Assembly: GCA_029959195.1 (NCBI GenBank)
Contig: CP114125.1
Coordinates: 496,001-560,000, forward strand
Direction of reading: 5' to 3'
Origin: Dictyophora rubrovolvata
Lineage: Eukaryota; Basidiomycota; Agaricomycetes; Phallales; Phallaceae
DNA: 64,000 nucleotides
Shown here: positions 25,943 through 35,828 of the stretch, one piece after another
How positions within the stretch are numbered: position 1 is the first letter of the stretch
How the letters are laid out: every line of letters begins with the position of its first letter
Made by a program: the position numbers and the translations under genes
Notes under the pieces: model-generated
Databases searched by the model: none
The model's input: the letters and a program-made list of their open reading frames with translations, nothing else
Told to the model about the DNA's origin: nothing

Positions 25943-26329
25943 TCCCGCCCTTGTATACTGGAACTGATTCTAGACGAGAGTAGGTGGTTGCATAAATTAC
26001 GGTCGTTCTGAACTTGGATGATTACGTAAAGCTTGTAACAACGGTTCAATGGACACGTGTGGGTCCACACTGTAAAAGATTTAAGAACCTCACTACATAG
26101 CTCTCGGACACTCCGGCTCTTTTCAGTTTTTAGAGTAACCTAGGCAAATAGGATGTTTTCTATAATAAATGTCGATGATGTAGTTTATTTTTAGAGCTTC
26201 AAGTAGGATTTAGAACTGTCTGGTATAAAACTTGTTCACATATGTAGGGACAAATACATAAGTAATATCCAGTTTGTCCATTTCTATCGACAATCTCTTG
26301 CGGATATTATTCTACCGGTGCTTGTATGA
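25943..26329. other. Intergenic: promoter side of the DUF4048-like gene, 3' side of ATP19
   Basis: No gene is supported. The minus-strand open frame covering 25858-26070 overlaps the start of the DUF4048-like gene and has no known motif. AT-rich DNA at 26150-26270 fits the 3' untranslated region of the ATP synthase gene to the right. Confidence 0.4.
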
Positions 26330-26858
26330 TTAATGTTTCGATTGCGATTCTCTGTCAGCTTTTTCAGCTTCCGCGACAAAGTTCCTGATGCTGAAGAAAA
26401 AGGTAAGAACTTCATGTATCCCAAAGCAAGGTGATTGCTCTTACAACTCTTCCTCTTCACTACCAAAATAAAAGAAAGCGTTTCAGAGGAAAGTTCCGGT
26501 TACGACGCAAATGAAAACCTCACCTTGAGCTACTCTCAACTTTCATAGCTTCCGGCTGAACAGCAGCTGTCTTTTCCTTCTTACTACCACCTGACATAGA
26601 TATACCAGTAACAGCAGCGGTGGTCAATAAAGTACCGATTGATAACCATTCGGCTTTTATAGCCCGTCCGAGGATAACACTAGAAGATACATTTTATTGC
26701 CAGCCAGAACGAGAGGGAAAACGGGAATCATCAGAATTCAGAGACGTTTTTGAAAGGATGTCATTGAGATGTGAGGCGAAGATAATTATAGTTTCAGATA
26801 GTTGTTAATGTTACGGTCAACGCATGAAAAGCGAGTTTAAAAGGGCTTACTAGGACAT
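26330..26858 (-). CDS. ATP19: Mitochondrial F-type ATP synthase subunit K
   Basis: Four small coding exons on the minus strand (26858-26851, 26679-26524, 26459-26445, 26390-26330) sum to 240 bases and give 79 residues. The first coding exon is only 8 bases (ATGTCCTA) with a clean donor gtaagc; the third is 15 bases. The product reads MSYVILGRAIKAEWLSIGTL, then T-T-A-A-V-T-G-I-S, a G-G-S-K-K turn, an acidic S-S-S-S-E-E-E-E stretch and FIRNFVAEAEKADRESQSKH. The M-S-Y-V-I-L-G-R-A-I-K start, single membrane helix and the E-E-E-x-F-I-R-N-F-[IV]-A-E-A-E-K end match basidiomycete ATP synthase subunit K. The subunit is a small membrane protein of the Fo sector, linked in yeast to dimer stability. All splice junctions have GT-AG ends and restore family residues, so the model is well supported although each piece alone is too short to notice. 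Confidence 0.88.
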
Positions 26859-27328
26859 GATGTGCGTATAGGCTTTTTTGGTGCAGTTGGAAAGCGTTTG
26901 TGTGACAGGTGGATTGTCACGATTCATTGCCGAAGACGGCATTCCGGAGTCGGTCTTCCTGAATCTTAGAAGCTAACATTTGGGGTTATAACGTTCAAGG
27001 AGGCTGATAATAGAAGTCCTAGTCCATTTTGTGAGTAAGTAATGACTAATGAATGGCTGGATCGTTTCTAAAGCTGAGCCAGGGTTTCATTTTTTTTGAG
27101 GGGTTATATATAATTGATAAAGTACTTAGACAAGGTCGAGCATTTACCGAAAGCCGGTTGAGCTAGGGTTTCAATACATGTAGCAGTTACGACGAGATCC
27201 CCTTCAAGGTCACCTGCCCTCCAAAGCCCAAGCTCATCTCAGCTCCCCACCGGCCGACATGTTCATTCGGTTATGAAATAAACAAACAGAGGATATAACG
27301 CCTGAGGATAGCAACGAGCTTTAGACAT
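26859..27328. other. Promoter side of ATP19 and 3' side of TRM44
   Basis: About 470 bases carry no gene. The left part should hold the ATP synthase subunit K promoter. A T-rich tract (26969-27110) is present, but no TATA box or RNA gene stands out. Confidence 0.4.
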
Positions 27329-29190
27329 TCAATGGAATTTCCCCTCCGGCATTCTAGGAACAAATATGCCCCGGTCTCGAACAGCCTTGATAATATTTTG
27401 CGCCACTTCCAAACCTTCCATTTCCCTCTCCCGAGTTCTCCCTAAAAATAAAAATAAAAACCTAACCCTAAACCCAAACCAAGAGAGGTTTTTTATTTAC
27501 CAATAATAGCCCAATTCCGGGTACTAGGAATCCTCAACATCTCACACTCAATCTTCCATCCACAAGCTCTCGAAAGATAAGCCAACCAAACCCGATACGT
27601 CGAATACGAAGTATCACCCTGCGCCTCTCCGAAACCCAACTGCGACACAAACTCGCGATGTTCAGAAGACTTATTGTCAAACTGCGGAACAGCAAACGCA
27701 AAACCACGTCCACCGCGTTCGTATCGCGCATCAAAATCCCAAGGACAGCATGGAATAGATAAATAGCCTGATGCGGGTAATATGCTGGATATGACAGGAA
27801 TCCAAGGTGTTAGTTCGTCTGCGTGATTCCCGATCATGAATGTGGATGGGTGGAGTTGTGGGAGGAGGTTGAAGGGGTTGAAGGGTTGGATGTGGAGATG
27901 GTGTTGAGTAGATGGGGGGAAATTGGACCAGGAGTGGCGTGCGCGAAGGTCGATTCCTTCGCCTTTGTAGCCTTCGGAGACGAGAATGTGTGTTAGAATG
28001 CCGTTGCCGCATCTATTGTTTAATAGGGCATTTAAATAATTAATTTTGGGGAAAGAGTTGTTCATTTATTGACATACCCTAAATCTATAAATCCTTTCGG
28101 TGGTCGAGGCCATTGAGTCCACGGTCTTTCAGAGTCAAAACACTGAGGATCGACATAATCATATGTCTTCTTCCATAACAGCATCAAAAACGTAGCTATT
28201 CCGACGTCCTGAGAATTAAAAGTGGAAATAAATAAAGTGAGAGAATGGCATCGGACTCAAAAGTTTCACCTCGAAAACATGTTTACAAGGATCAGTTGAC
28301 TCCTTCCAACTCTCAACTAACGCTTTATGTCTCTCTTTCATAACAAGATAAAGATCCTGATACTCGTCTCGTGGAATGATAACATCATGAACGACACGCT
28401 TTTTATAATTGTTGGCTGCGCCCCAACCGTACCTGTCAATTGTTTCGAGGAGAGCGAGACATGTTCGGTAAAGTCTTGATGAAATGTCTATGGGTGATAC
28501 GGTGTTAGTGTTATTGAGAGGAATGATTTCGATGACTAGGTAATGGTGTGTTTGTGTATGGCCAGGATCTGTAGGATCGCTATCGTCGTCGTTATGGCTG
28601 TTGTCAATATTATTGGGTTTTAGAGAGACATATCGAAATGCCAAGTGAGAGACTGAAGGATGGTAATATGGAAGGACGCGATTGGGAGGAAGTTCAGGAG
28701 CTAGTACGCCTACAGTTGACTGGAAATCCGAGTCGTGCACCGTTGTCGACCGATACAATGTGCATATTTGCTCGAGAGAGCCGTCTCTAGTGGGACGACG
28801 TGGTAGAAGTCTGCGACGGATTGTTCTTGCGACGAGATGGTCTTTTAATTTGCATATCTGATCCTGATCCTTAGACTCAGAATTGTGCGTTGTCAGATCT
28901 AAATCATCCCACAATGTTTCAGAACGTAGTATGAGAGAAGAATTGTATTCGGGGTGGTTGACTAGTGTCAGGAAAGCTGCGTGAAACTAACCGTGGCCAA
29001 AGGCCGAGCGCTGAGCACCTTCAAGGCACAAATCAAAAAAAAAACAAAGCAAACATACGAATTCGACCGCAAAATAAGCGCGGCAAGATATAATGGGAGT
29101 GAAGAGTGTTCCGTCTTCTGTTTCGAGAGGTGGTGTTATTAGTTGTCCGTCAAGACATGTTTGTTCGCGGAACTTTGGTCGGGAAGTCAT
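27329..29190 (-). CDS. TRM44: tRNA (uracil-O2'-)-methyltransferase Trm44
   Basis: Read leftwards from the ATG at 29190, five or so exons encode about 525 residues. The first exon has MTSRPKFREQTCLDGQLITP and ends at a donor after A-V-E-F. The middle exon (28914-28216 region) carries the Trm44-type N-terminal part with RTIRRRLLPRRPTRDGSLEQ and the YYHPSVSHLAFRYV segment. The methyltransferase core follows an intron: FIDLGCGNGILTHILVSEGY then G-E-G-I-D-L-R-A-R-x-S-W, a S-adenosylmethionine-binding motif I with the Trm44-specific G-x-D-[LA]-R-x-R-x-S-W. Later come FMIGNHADELTPWIPVI and PCCPWDFDARY. A final exon supplies GRTREREMEGLEVAQNIIKA and the usual G-[IV]-F-V-P-R end, stop at 27329-27331. 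The enzyme methylates the 2'-O of U44 in tRNA-Ser. The final intron contains a telomere-like motif, listed separately. Confidence 0.93.
27461..27480. repeat. Short telomere-like stretch within a TRM44 intron
   Basis: Twenty bases (cctaaccctaaacccaaacc) contain one perfect CCCTAA and close variants, like the fungal TTAGGG telomere repeat. It is short, and it sits inside the last TRM44 intron. Confidence 0.4.
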
Positions 29191-30455
29191 AAAATCCCTT
29201 CAAGTCGTCACAAAGTCACGAACCTAAAAAGGCTAAAATTACATACAGCAAACTCTTTTCAGGTCCAATTCAGGTCGGATCATCCCTCAATCTAATGGAA
29301 CATGCTAACAATCTCTGTTTTTATAGAGGGCCTGATAAAATATACTTTACGAAAGACTGCTATAAATAAACCCTTTTTTCATCAATCACAATGAGAGGCG
29401 GAGAAGCGAAATAGAACAGGTTTATATAGTCTATTCATTGCGAACTTTTGCATTGAATCTGACATTCAACAAGGCGGACATCCCAAGGTCCCTCTCCGTG
29501 CGCCCGCCCGAAAAAAATAGCCCGGGGGAATGTCCAAGGACAGGTGTCGAACGCGAATTGATCCGAGTGGAGATCGCCCGCACAAAGCGATCTGGCCATT
29601 GTGAAAATACCCGGCCTGCATTGTTGATAGGAGTAGCGGAGACACAAAAACGTTTCAAAGCTGGATTTCCCGCTCGATGAGACCGTTGGTGTGTGAAATG
29701 TACTCGGAAGAATACAAATGCTGAATGGCGAAATCTTGACATGCGGATCATAGCAAATAGGGTCCAATGTCCTTCCATCCAACTTGATATCATTGTCAAA
29801 TACAACGGTTTTATAATTGTCCTATTGACGAGTTGAAAGTAAGACTCGTGCGTTAAAATAGAAGAAAGGCTCGCGTCAGGATTTTGAACCGACATCGTAT
29901 AACTATCCCATTCCGAGTGCAAATCCGCAAGCATGAGAAAGCTCTTTTGAACTGAGCTGATCATCTAAAGCTGTTCCGCTCAAGTTCCCATAAAATTTCG
30001 GTGCTAAGAGGGAAAATATGAATGACAGCCTGGGAGCCATTCCATTGCCCGGACCACATACTATTAGCTATTGATGAGACCTGAAAAAACGCATCAACCA
30101 TCGCGATTACGAATACTTTTCGCGAAGCTCTGCATCCCTTGAGGTTGAGGAGTTGCGGAAAGTAATGGTTCTGTGAATCCAACGTTCATCCGTAACTCCG
30201 ATAGCTTCTGTGCAGCCAAGGTCATTCAATATGTAACCGGGTGAAGAAACCAGTTACCAACACAATGAATATCATGGTCTCCAAGTTGTATTGGCTGCCC
30301 GGACCTTATAGTAACTCGGATATTGCTCCTTTCGACAGGCTATTCGGCTTTAGTAACAAGTAATCTCTAGCACGTTCAAAAAAATTCTTTCTGTAACGGA
30401 GCCGTTTTGAAATGAAACCTCTCAAAAAAGTGGTAGGTCTCGAGGCATCATAGAA
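29191..30455. other. Intergenic DNA with unresolved open frames
   Basis: The left 250 bases should be the TRM44 promoter. From 29430 to 30180 several minus-strand frames are open (for example 29431-29964, 29435-29782 and 29961-30182), overlapped by a plus-strand frame at 29438-29680. One minus-strand piece near 30050-29900 begins with MAPRLSFIFSLLAPKFYGNL and continues L-S-G-T-A-L-D-D-Q-L-S-S-K-E-L-S, which looks coding, but it stops after about 45 residues and does not join neighbours by a good splice. I cannot assign a gene; a decayed or fast-evolving gene is possible. Confidence 0.3.
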
Positions 30456-32075
30456 ATGTATGTTTCCCCCTCACTGAACGAGACATGGAAACCCTTGCAG
30501 GCTCGGTTTCGGGCGCTTAGCGCAGACGCTGGCGCCGGCCTTCCTCTTCGCAACTTTATGCCAGGACTAATTGCTTCATCTTCATCTTCCAACACCGATA
30601 ATTCAGAATGGGCATTCAACCTGAGAGACTCTTCACGCTTTTATTATGATGCCTGTTCAAACTTGGACTCGGACTCGGACTCGGACTCGGAATCTGTTAA
30701 TGCTACTGCTACCGCTAATAAACCTGCTTCTCATGCTCAGTTACTAAAAGACTTGGACTTGTCGACTCGAGGAGATACCGCTGTTTATACAGCTAATCCA
30801 TGGACTATTGCGAAACAGAATGCTGCTTGCCGTGAAACGTCGGCTTTTGTCTCTACTAGTACTGCTTCTAGAATCGGAATCGACAAAACAGGCTCTATTG
30901 CTCGGTGCAATCCTCCTTCTGCTGCGCTTGAAAATGCACCCAAAAAGTCTGCTCAAACGACTCTTGATAAAGCATTTACAGTGGAAAAAAAGAACAAGTT
31001 TTTGAAACCTGTGATCGTATCTTCTGGAAATGTAAAATTATCTTCTCCTGCCAGTGCACCTGGTGAATTCCAAACCGGTGCATTTTCTAATTCTGCTGTT
31101 CCTACAATTCCCAATAAAAGGTGTTTTTCTGGACAAGATCCCAATGCTTATGGACATTATAGTTCCACGATTGTCTACGGTTGCCACTACCCGAACAACA
31201 CTCTTCCCAAAGTTTCTAATCCCTACGAAGCTCCAAGTTTAGTTTCTAGCTTAGAACCAAAAAAAGGTTTGCTCTCCGATACGACAAATCCTTGCTCCTC
31301 TCGCACTTTTCCCGGTGAACGCACAAAGCCCACAACTAAACCATTCATAAATCCAACCCCAAACATAAACACAAACCTCAAACGCAAACGAGCTTACATC
31401 ACCTTCTCCTCCGACTCGGACTCAGACTCAAATTGGACTACTCTACCCTCAAAGCTCAAAAAGCGTTTCATCAAACCAGAATCCCTTCTTCCTCCTTTTA
31501 GCCGAACAACAACCGGCGAACAACCACCAAAACCAAACCCCGCGGTAAAAAGTTCAGGCAGATTCAAACTTCCTATTCCAATTCCAATTCGGGGTTTGTC
31601 CTCCTCCTCCTCCTCATCATCATCATCTTCCAAAATGGGTACGACGGGCGAGGTTGCTGATTCGGAATCGGCTACAGTAGTCGCTGCGAGTACGAGTACG
31701 GAAAAGCTTTCTAGCGGGAGAAGATTGACGCTTTATAAACCTCCTGCTATGGATGATGTTACTCGGATGCCAGGAGAAAAGCCTGTTATATTGAGTGTGC
31801 GGAGGGCGGGTAGGTTGAATTCAAATTTGGGCAAGGCTCAGGTCGGTGTCGGTGTTAGCCTTGTCAGTGTCAGCGCTGGACGACTGAAAGAGGTTAAGGA
31901 AGATAGTTCAGTGGTAATTAGTTCCGAAACCAGATCAAAAAACGAGGTAAATACGCGTGTTTATGAATCTTCTATATTTACACCGTGTTCTTCACCTCCG
32001 TTTTTCTCTTCTTCTTCGTCAATGATTGATTCGTCGATACTTTCGTATTCGATTCCTGAGTTGGAAATGGGATAG
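30456..32075 (+). CDS. Long intrinsically disordered protein of unknown function
   Basis: A single open frame of 539 residues from the ATG at 30456 to TAG at 32073-32075, the longest uninterrupted frame in this part of the window. The sequence is low in complexity and rich in Ser, Thr, Pro and Lys, with an S-D repeat near residue 71 (D-S-D-S-D-S-D-S-E-S), an identical S-D run near residue 318, and a Ser run near residue 385. No folded domain is evident. A stretch at residues 167-174 (QTTLDKAF) resembles a degenerate PCNA-interacting motif. The frame is much longer than neighbouring random frames and carries codon-phased repeats (ttggactcggactcggactc), which supports coding. A nuclear role is only a guess from composition. 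A splice near the 3' end that would alter the terminus cannot be excluded. Confidence 0.6.
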   Translation: MYVSPSLNETWKPLQARFRALSADAGAGLPLRNFMPGLIASSSSSNTDNSEWAFNLRDSSRFYYDACSNLDSDSDSDSESVNATATANKPASHAQLLKDLDLSTRGDTAVYTANPWTIAKQNAACRETSAFVSTSTASRIGIDKTGSIARCNPPSAALENAPKKSAQTTLDKAFTVEKKNKFLKPVIVSSGNVKLSSPASAPGEFQTGAFSNSAVPTIPNKRCFSGQDPNAYGHYSSTIVYGCHYPNNTLPKVSNPYEAPSLVSSLEPKKGLLSDTTNPCSSRTFPGERTKPTTKPFINPTPNINTNLKRKRAYITFSSDSDSDSNWTTLPSKLKKRFIKPESLLPPFSRTTTGEQPPKPNPAVKSSGRFKLPIPIPIRGLSSSSSSSSSSSKMGTTGEVADSESATVVAASTSTEKLSSGRRLTLYKPPAMDDVTRMPGEKPVILSVRRAGRLNSNLGKAQVGVGVSLVSVSAGRLKEVKEDSSVVISSETRSKNEVNTRVYESSIFTPCSSPPFFSSSSSMIDSSILSYSIPELEMG

Positions 32076-32565
32076 GTCAATTTGACACGGGAAAGTTTTA
32101 TATCGGTAAGCCATAATTCTGAAGCATCTCCTTTTTTTGTTGTTCATTCGACATGTTTTCTTTTTTTCCTTTTTTTTCAGCGTTGAGGTTGGAAAGTTGT
32201 GGTGTTGTTTATCGTGACGAGGCTCTAGCGAAATCGAAATTGCACGCACTTCTACAATGAAAGAATGAATTGAGTATTATGATGATCTCCGTTTTCTCTC
32301 TCTCTTTTCAAAATTTGAATTGATACATCTGGTCCTTCTTTGTGAATGCACTGAGTACATAACAATCAACTTCCAGAAATCGCAGATTTCCGGTGTACGA
32401 AATCGGGATAGAAAAGATCTCGGGTTTCGGGTGAACTGATTGAACAATGAACCATCACGGGGTTTGAACAGCGATCTCAATATTTCAATTCAATTTGCCC
32501 TGGAGACTATTGACGCATTAAAAGTCATAAGATGGTTGTGAAGGTACAGAATAAAGTTGTGAGTT

Positions 32566-32595
32566 GAATTGTATTGTATTGTATTGTATTGAATT
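32566..32595. repeat. Pentanucleotide microsatellite (attgt)n
   Basis: About five copies of the unit attgt/gtatt in tandem (ttgtattgtattgtattg), flanked by gaattga on both sides. Confidence 0.85.
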
Positions 32596-35098
32596 GATTT
32601 TTATTATCTGCCAATAAGGCCCTGTGTACAGTGCACATGTGTGTCGAATCTCACATGGTCAAACTCTCGATGCATAATAACGCATATATCGAATCAAAAA
32701 AATGCGCCGTAGATGATACTACTAGCCTGACTCGACCTTTTATAGCTTGACATTCGCAATTCAGATATTGAGCACCTTCAAAATTGGAACGCCTTAGCCT
32801 ATCTGTCAAAAGGACCACCGCGCCGCGGCTGAAGATCTGCGACATTTCTTCTGAATGATCCTTTTTCAAAGACTGGAGGAAGCTTTTTTTTTTGATGATG
32901 GTCGCAGGTAAATTTAGCACGCGCGCATTGCATACCACAAACGGATTCAGAAAGGCAAGGCTGTTTGGAGCGAGTTTTGTTCTAAACTTCTTGTTCTTCT
33001 TTTTCTTAATTGCGCGCACTGTGCCTCTCACGGATACTTGTCTAAAAGGGAATAATTAAATTCAAATGCGAAGCTTTAATGGCGATGTGCCTGGATCTTA
33101 TTTCATATTGGTAAAAAAAGCGTTCAGTTGAAATTCGGATCCGAGTGTGTTGAAACGCTTTGTATTAGTTATTTAATGTTTTCGTAATGTACGTCGATTA
33201 GATCTTGCCAAACAAACTCCGAGTCCGTATTAACATTGGCCAACTCAATGGGGAAATAGGGGAGATGAAACAGTCAAGTTGGAGCTCTTCAATATAATTG
33301 TAGTAATCTTAAGCTTCTTTTTTTTTTCTTTTGTTGAAAATCTGAAGGGTTCCGTTCTAATTTTGATGGTGTGTGCGTTTGGCTTGAAGTTGGAGGTCGA
33401 GATTCCTGCGCTTTGCCTTTTGTATTGCTTGTTGTTTGGCGCTCACTTGCCACATGTGCGCCGGTGTGCGTTCTAGTAGCAAGGCAAAGGCAAAGCAGAA
33501 AGTGTTGGCTGGGCCCGTGTACGTTACTACAGACATATGTACATAGGTACGGATTTGCATATCTTATCACCAGGGCTTTTTTTAGTGGCTTTTCTCGAGC
33601 GAGACTAAGCGAGACGATCATCGCCGCCGTCCCCTCGTGATTATCTTAGACTTTTGAAATACATTTTGTAGGAACACAAAAGTAAGGTACCGAAAGGCCA
33701 TTCGTTAGGATCAGGATCATGATTCCATATATGAGTGATATGACTCACCCCGAGTCTGGCAAAGGCGCGCGCAGCTGATGCACGGCTGCACCCTGAGGTA
33801 TGTATAGTACGCAGTAACTTGCGGCGGCGGATCCGGATGGAATATGAAAAGAACAAAGAAAAAAAAGATGGTGAGTGTGACGGCGGTGAGACGGAGTTGG
33901 ATGTTGGCATTGAAGAGAAGATGGAAGATTAATTTTATATATTCGAGGAAATATTTCGAAGATCGTTGAAGTTGAGGTACTTCTTTATTCATGGTGGTGC
34001 ATGTGAAGTTCTTAGGATGGTGACCAGACGTCCCGATTTCTGTTTTTCGGATGTGGGGAGTAGCATGTGTTGCGAATATTAGTGTTATTGTTATTCTTAT
34101 AATAAATGACGTTATATTGCTTTTCTTTAATGATTGCTCGAGAAGAAGTTCTCGGTTGTGTTTTTGGGGACTTTTTTGGGGCGTAGGTTGGATAATTTGG
34201 TGTGTCTTCGTGTCTTCGTGGTCTTCGTATCTTCGTCGTACTGGAAGGAAAGTTATTTTTATTATTTGATGCATGCGTGCAGAAGATAACCAGGAATCAC
34301 AAACCAAACTTTTAGGCGAAGTAAAATCGACAGGGTGTGATGAGTATTACTGCGTACCCTGAGCGTCCCCACTGGCAAGCCAGGTTAACCCCAGCGCATC
34401 CGAGTCGATTCCGTCCATGTCCGCGTCGTCACGGCCAGTGTGTGGTACGCAACGACGTCACCACACGGTACGATCAAGGTGGAGTCTGGCTTGGCTTTTG
34501 GGTCGACTCAGCGGAAACATCTTGAAAACATCTTCTGGGATTACACATGGGCAGAATGCACATGTACATAATGATGTCCGATTTCTATGTATGTATCGAC
34601 TGTTTGTGCACAAGAGAGAGGATGAGACCGTGACTGCATTTGTGCATCTCCGAAGCATGCTTGCTTGATATATACATAATACTTGATGCAGACAATCGAG
34701 ATCAAAAACGACAACAATCGAAAACATGCCAGTACTAATGTACTTCTAATTGGATTCCAATTAGCAATCTCCCGGCAAATCGACATCTCCCGTTCGGGGC
34801 TAGGAACTAGACTGGCTTGGAGAAAGCTACTATTACATACATTCATATTGTAAATTACATTACCATTCAAGTCCAGTGTATACACTTGTATACATAATGC
34901 CATGGCATGGCAGCGGGTGAGAAAATAGACCACGCTTGAGTCAAGTTTATGTAACCAACTCATTCTAAGCGAAATGTTTTTCCCCTATAATATATTTTTT
35001 TTTTTGAAAGCCTAATTACCGACCCTGTCCCTCTCCTCCTCCTCCCTCTTGTTCTCTCTCTCCACTCTCCTTTTCCCCTTTTGTCCTACCCTCCGCCC

Positions 35099-35100
<2 letters not shown>

Positions 35101-35132
<32 letters not shown>
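35101..35132. repeat. Dinucleotide microsatellite (ag)16
   Basis: Sixteen uninterrupted AG units, about 700 bases upstream of the neurofibromin-like start codon. Such GA/CT tracts are common in fungal promoters and can be bound by GAGA-type factors; a role here is not shown. Confidence 0.95.
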
Positions 35133-35135
<3 letters not shown>

Positions 35136-35828
35136 CAGAGTTTGAGAGAAATCAGGCTTAGAGAGATCAGGATCAGAATTCTCTGCTTCCCGCTTGCGAC
35201 CAGAGAAATATCATATCATATTCGACAATTCAGGTTCAATCTGCAAGTTTTGGTTGCCAAGTTGAAGGATTGCGGGACTTCCAAGTCTGGTAATTTTCAG
35301 ACATCAAAGTTTGACCGTTTGGTTACACACTAATATTCAAAAGGGCTATCTATACCTCCATTTCGTTCTACGGGCTCCATCGGTTCTTCGTATACCCTCT
35401 GGAAGCACATTTTGCGCTGACAACCCCGTGTCGATATCATACCATACCGGAACCTTAAGCCTGCCAAACTAGGGCCGAGCAGTGTCCGGGATTGGAAGTC
35501 GCCAGAGTTGCCGCATCCCCCACACCCACACAAACCGAGGAGCAGAACGGGCAGCGGGCATTACCTACACACTTGGCTAAACGACTGAGCTTATTTTTTT
35601 TTCTTTCCCTCCAGCTTTTACGTCTATCCGTCTACCCGGTCGGTTAAGACTTTTTTTTCTTTTTTCTCTTCCTTTTCAACCTCTCCCTTTTGCGCATCTC
35701 CTGCTTCTCTTCCTCTATCTTAATCCGACCACCGACTTGTGCTCATACGCGACTTGATCCACGCGACTTGATCCACGCCCCTTGGGACCCAACTCCAACT
35801 CCCAACACACTCCCTATTCGATCACGCC

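Larger units (their letters stand above)
32076..35828. other. Intergenic interval with long promoter region of the neurofibromin-like gene
   Basis: Nearly 3.8 kb without a gene I can support. Open frames on the minus strand (32277-32480, 32651-33031, 33717-34307, 34541-34963) lack family motifs; the one ending at 33717 includes a single strongly hydrophobic segment (VTLTIFFFFVLFIF) and might be a small membrane protein starting near 33990, but support is weak. Simple repeats at 32566-32595 and 35101-35132 are listed separately. From 35000 to 35828 the DNA is pyrimidine-rich with T tracts (35590-35680), typical of a fungal promoter and leader ahead of the next gene's ATG. Confidence 0.4.

Noticed and set aside
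33717-34307. 196-codon minus-strand open frame with one hydrophobic segment
   Set aside because: Composition is irregular (long Ile/Thr/Phe runs from T-rich DNA), there is no homologue I know, and no supporting intron or promoter.
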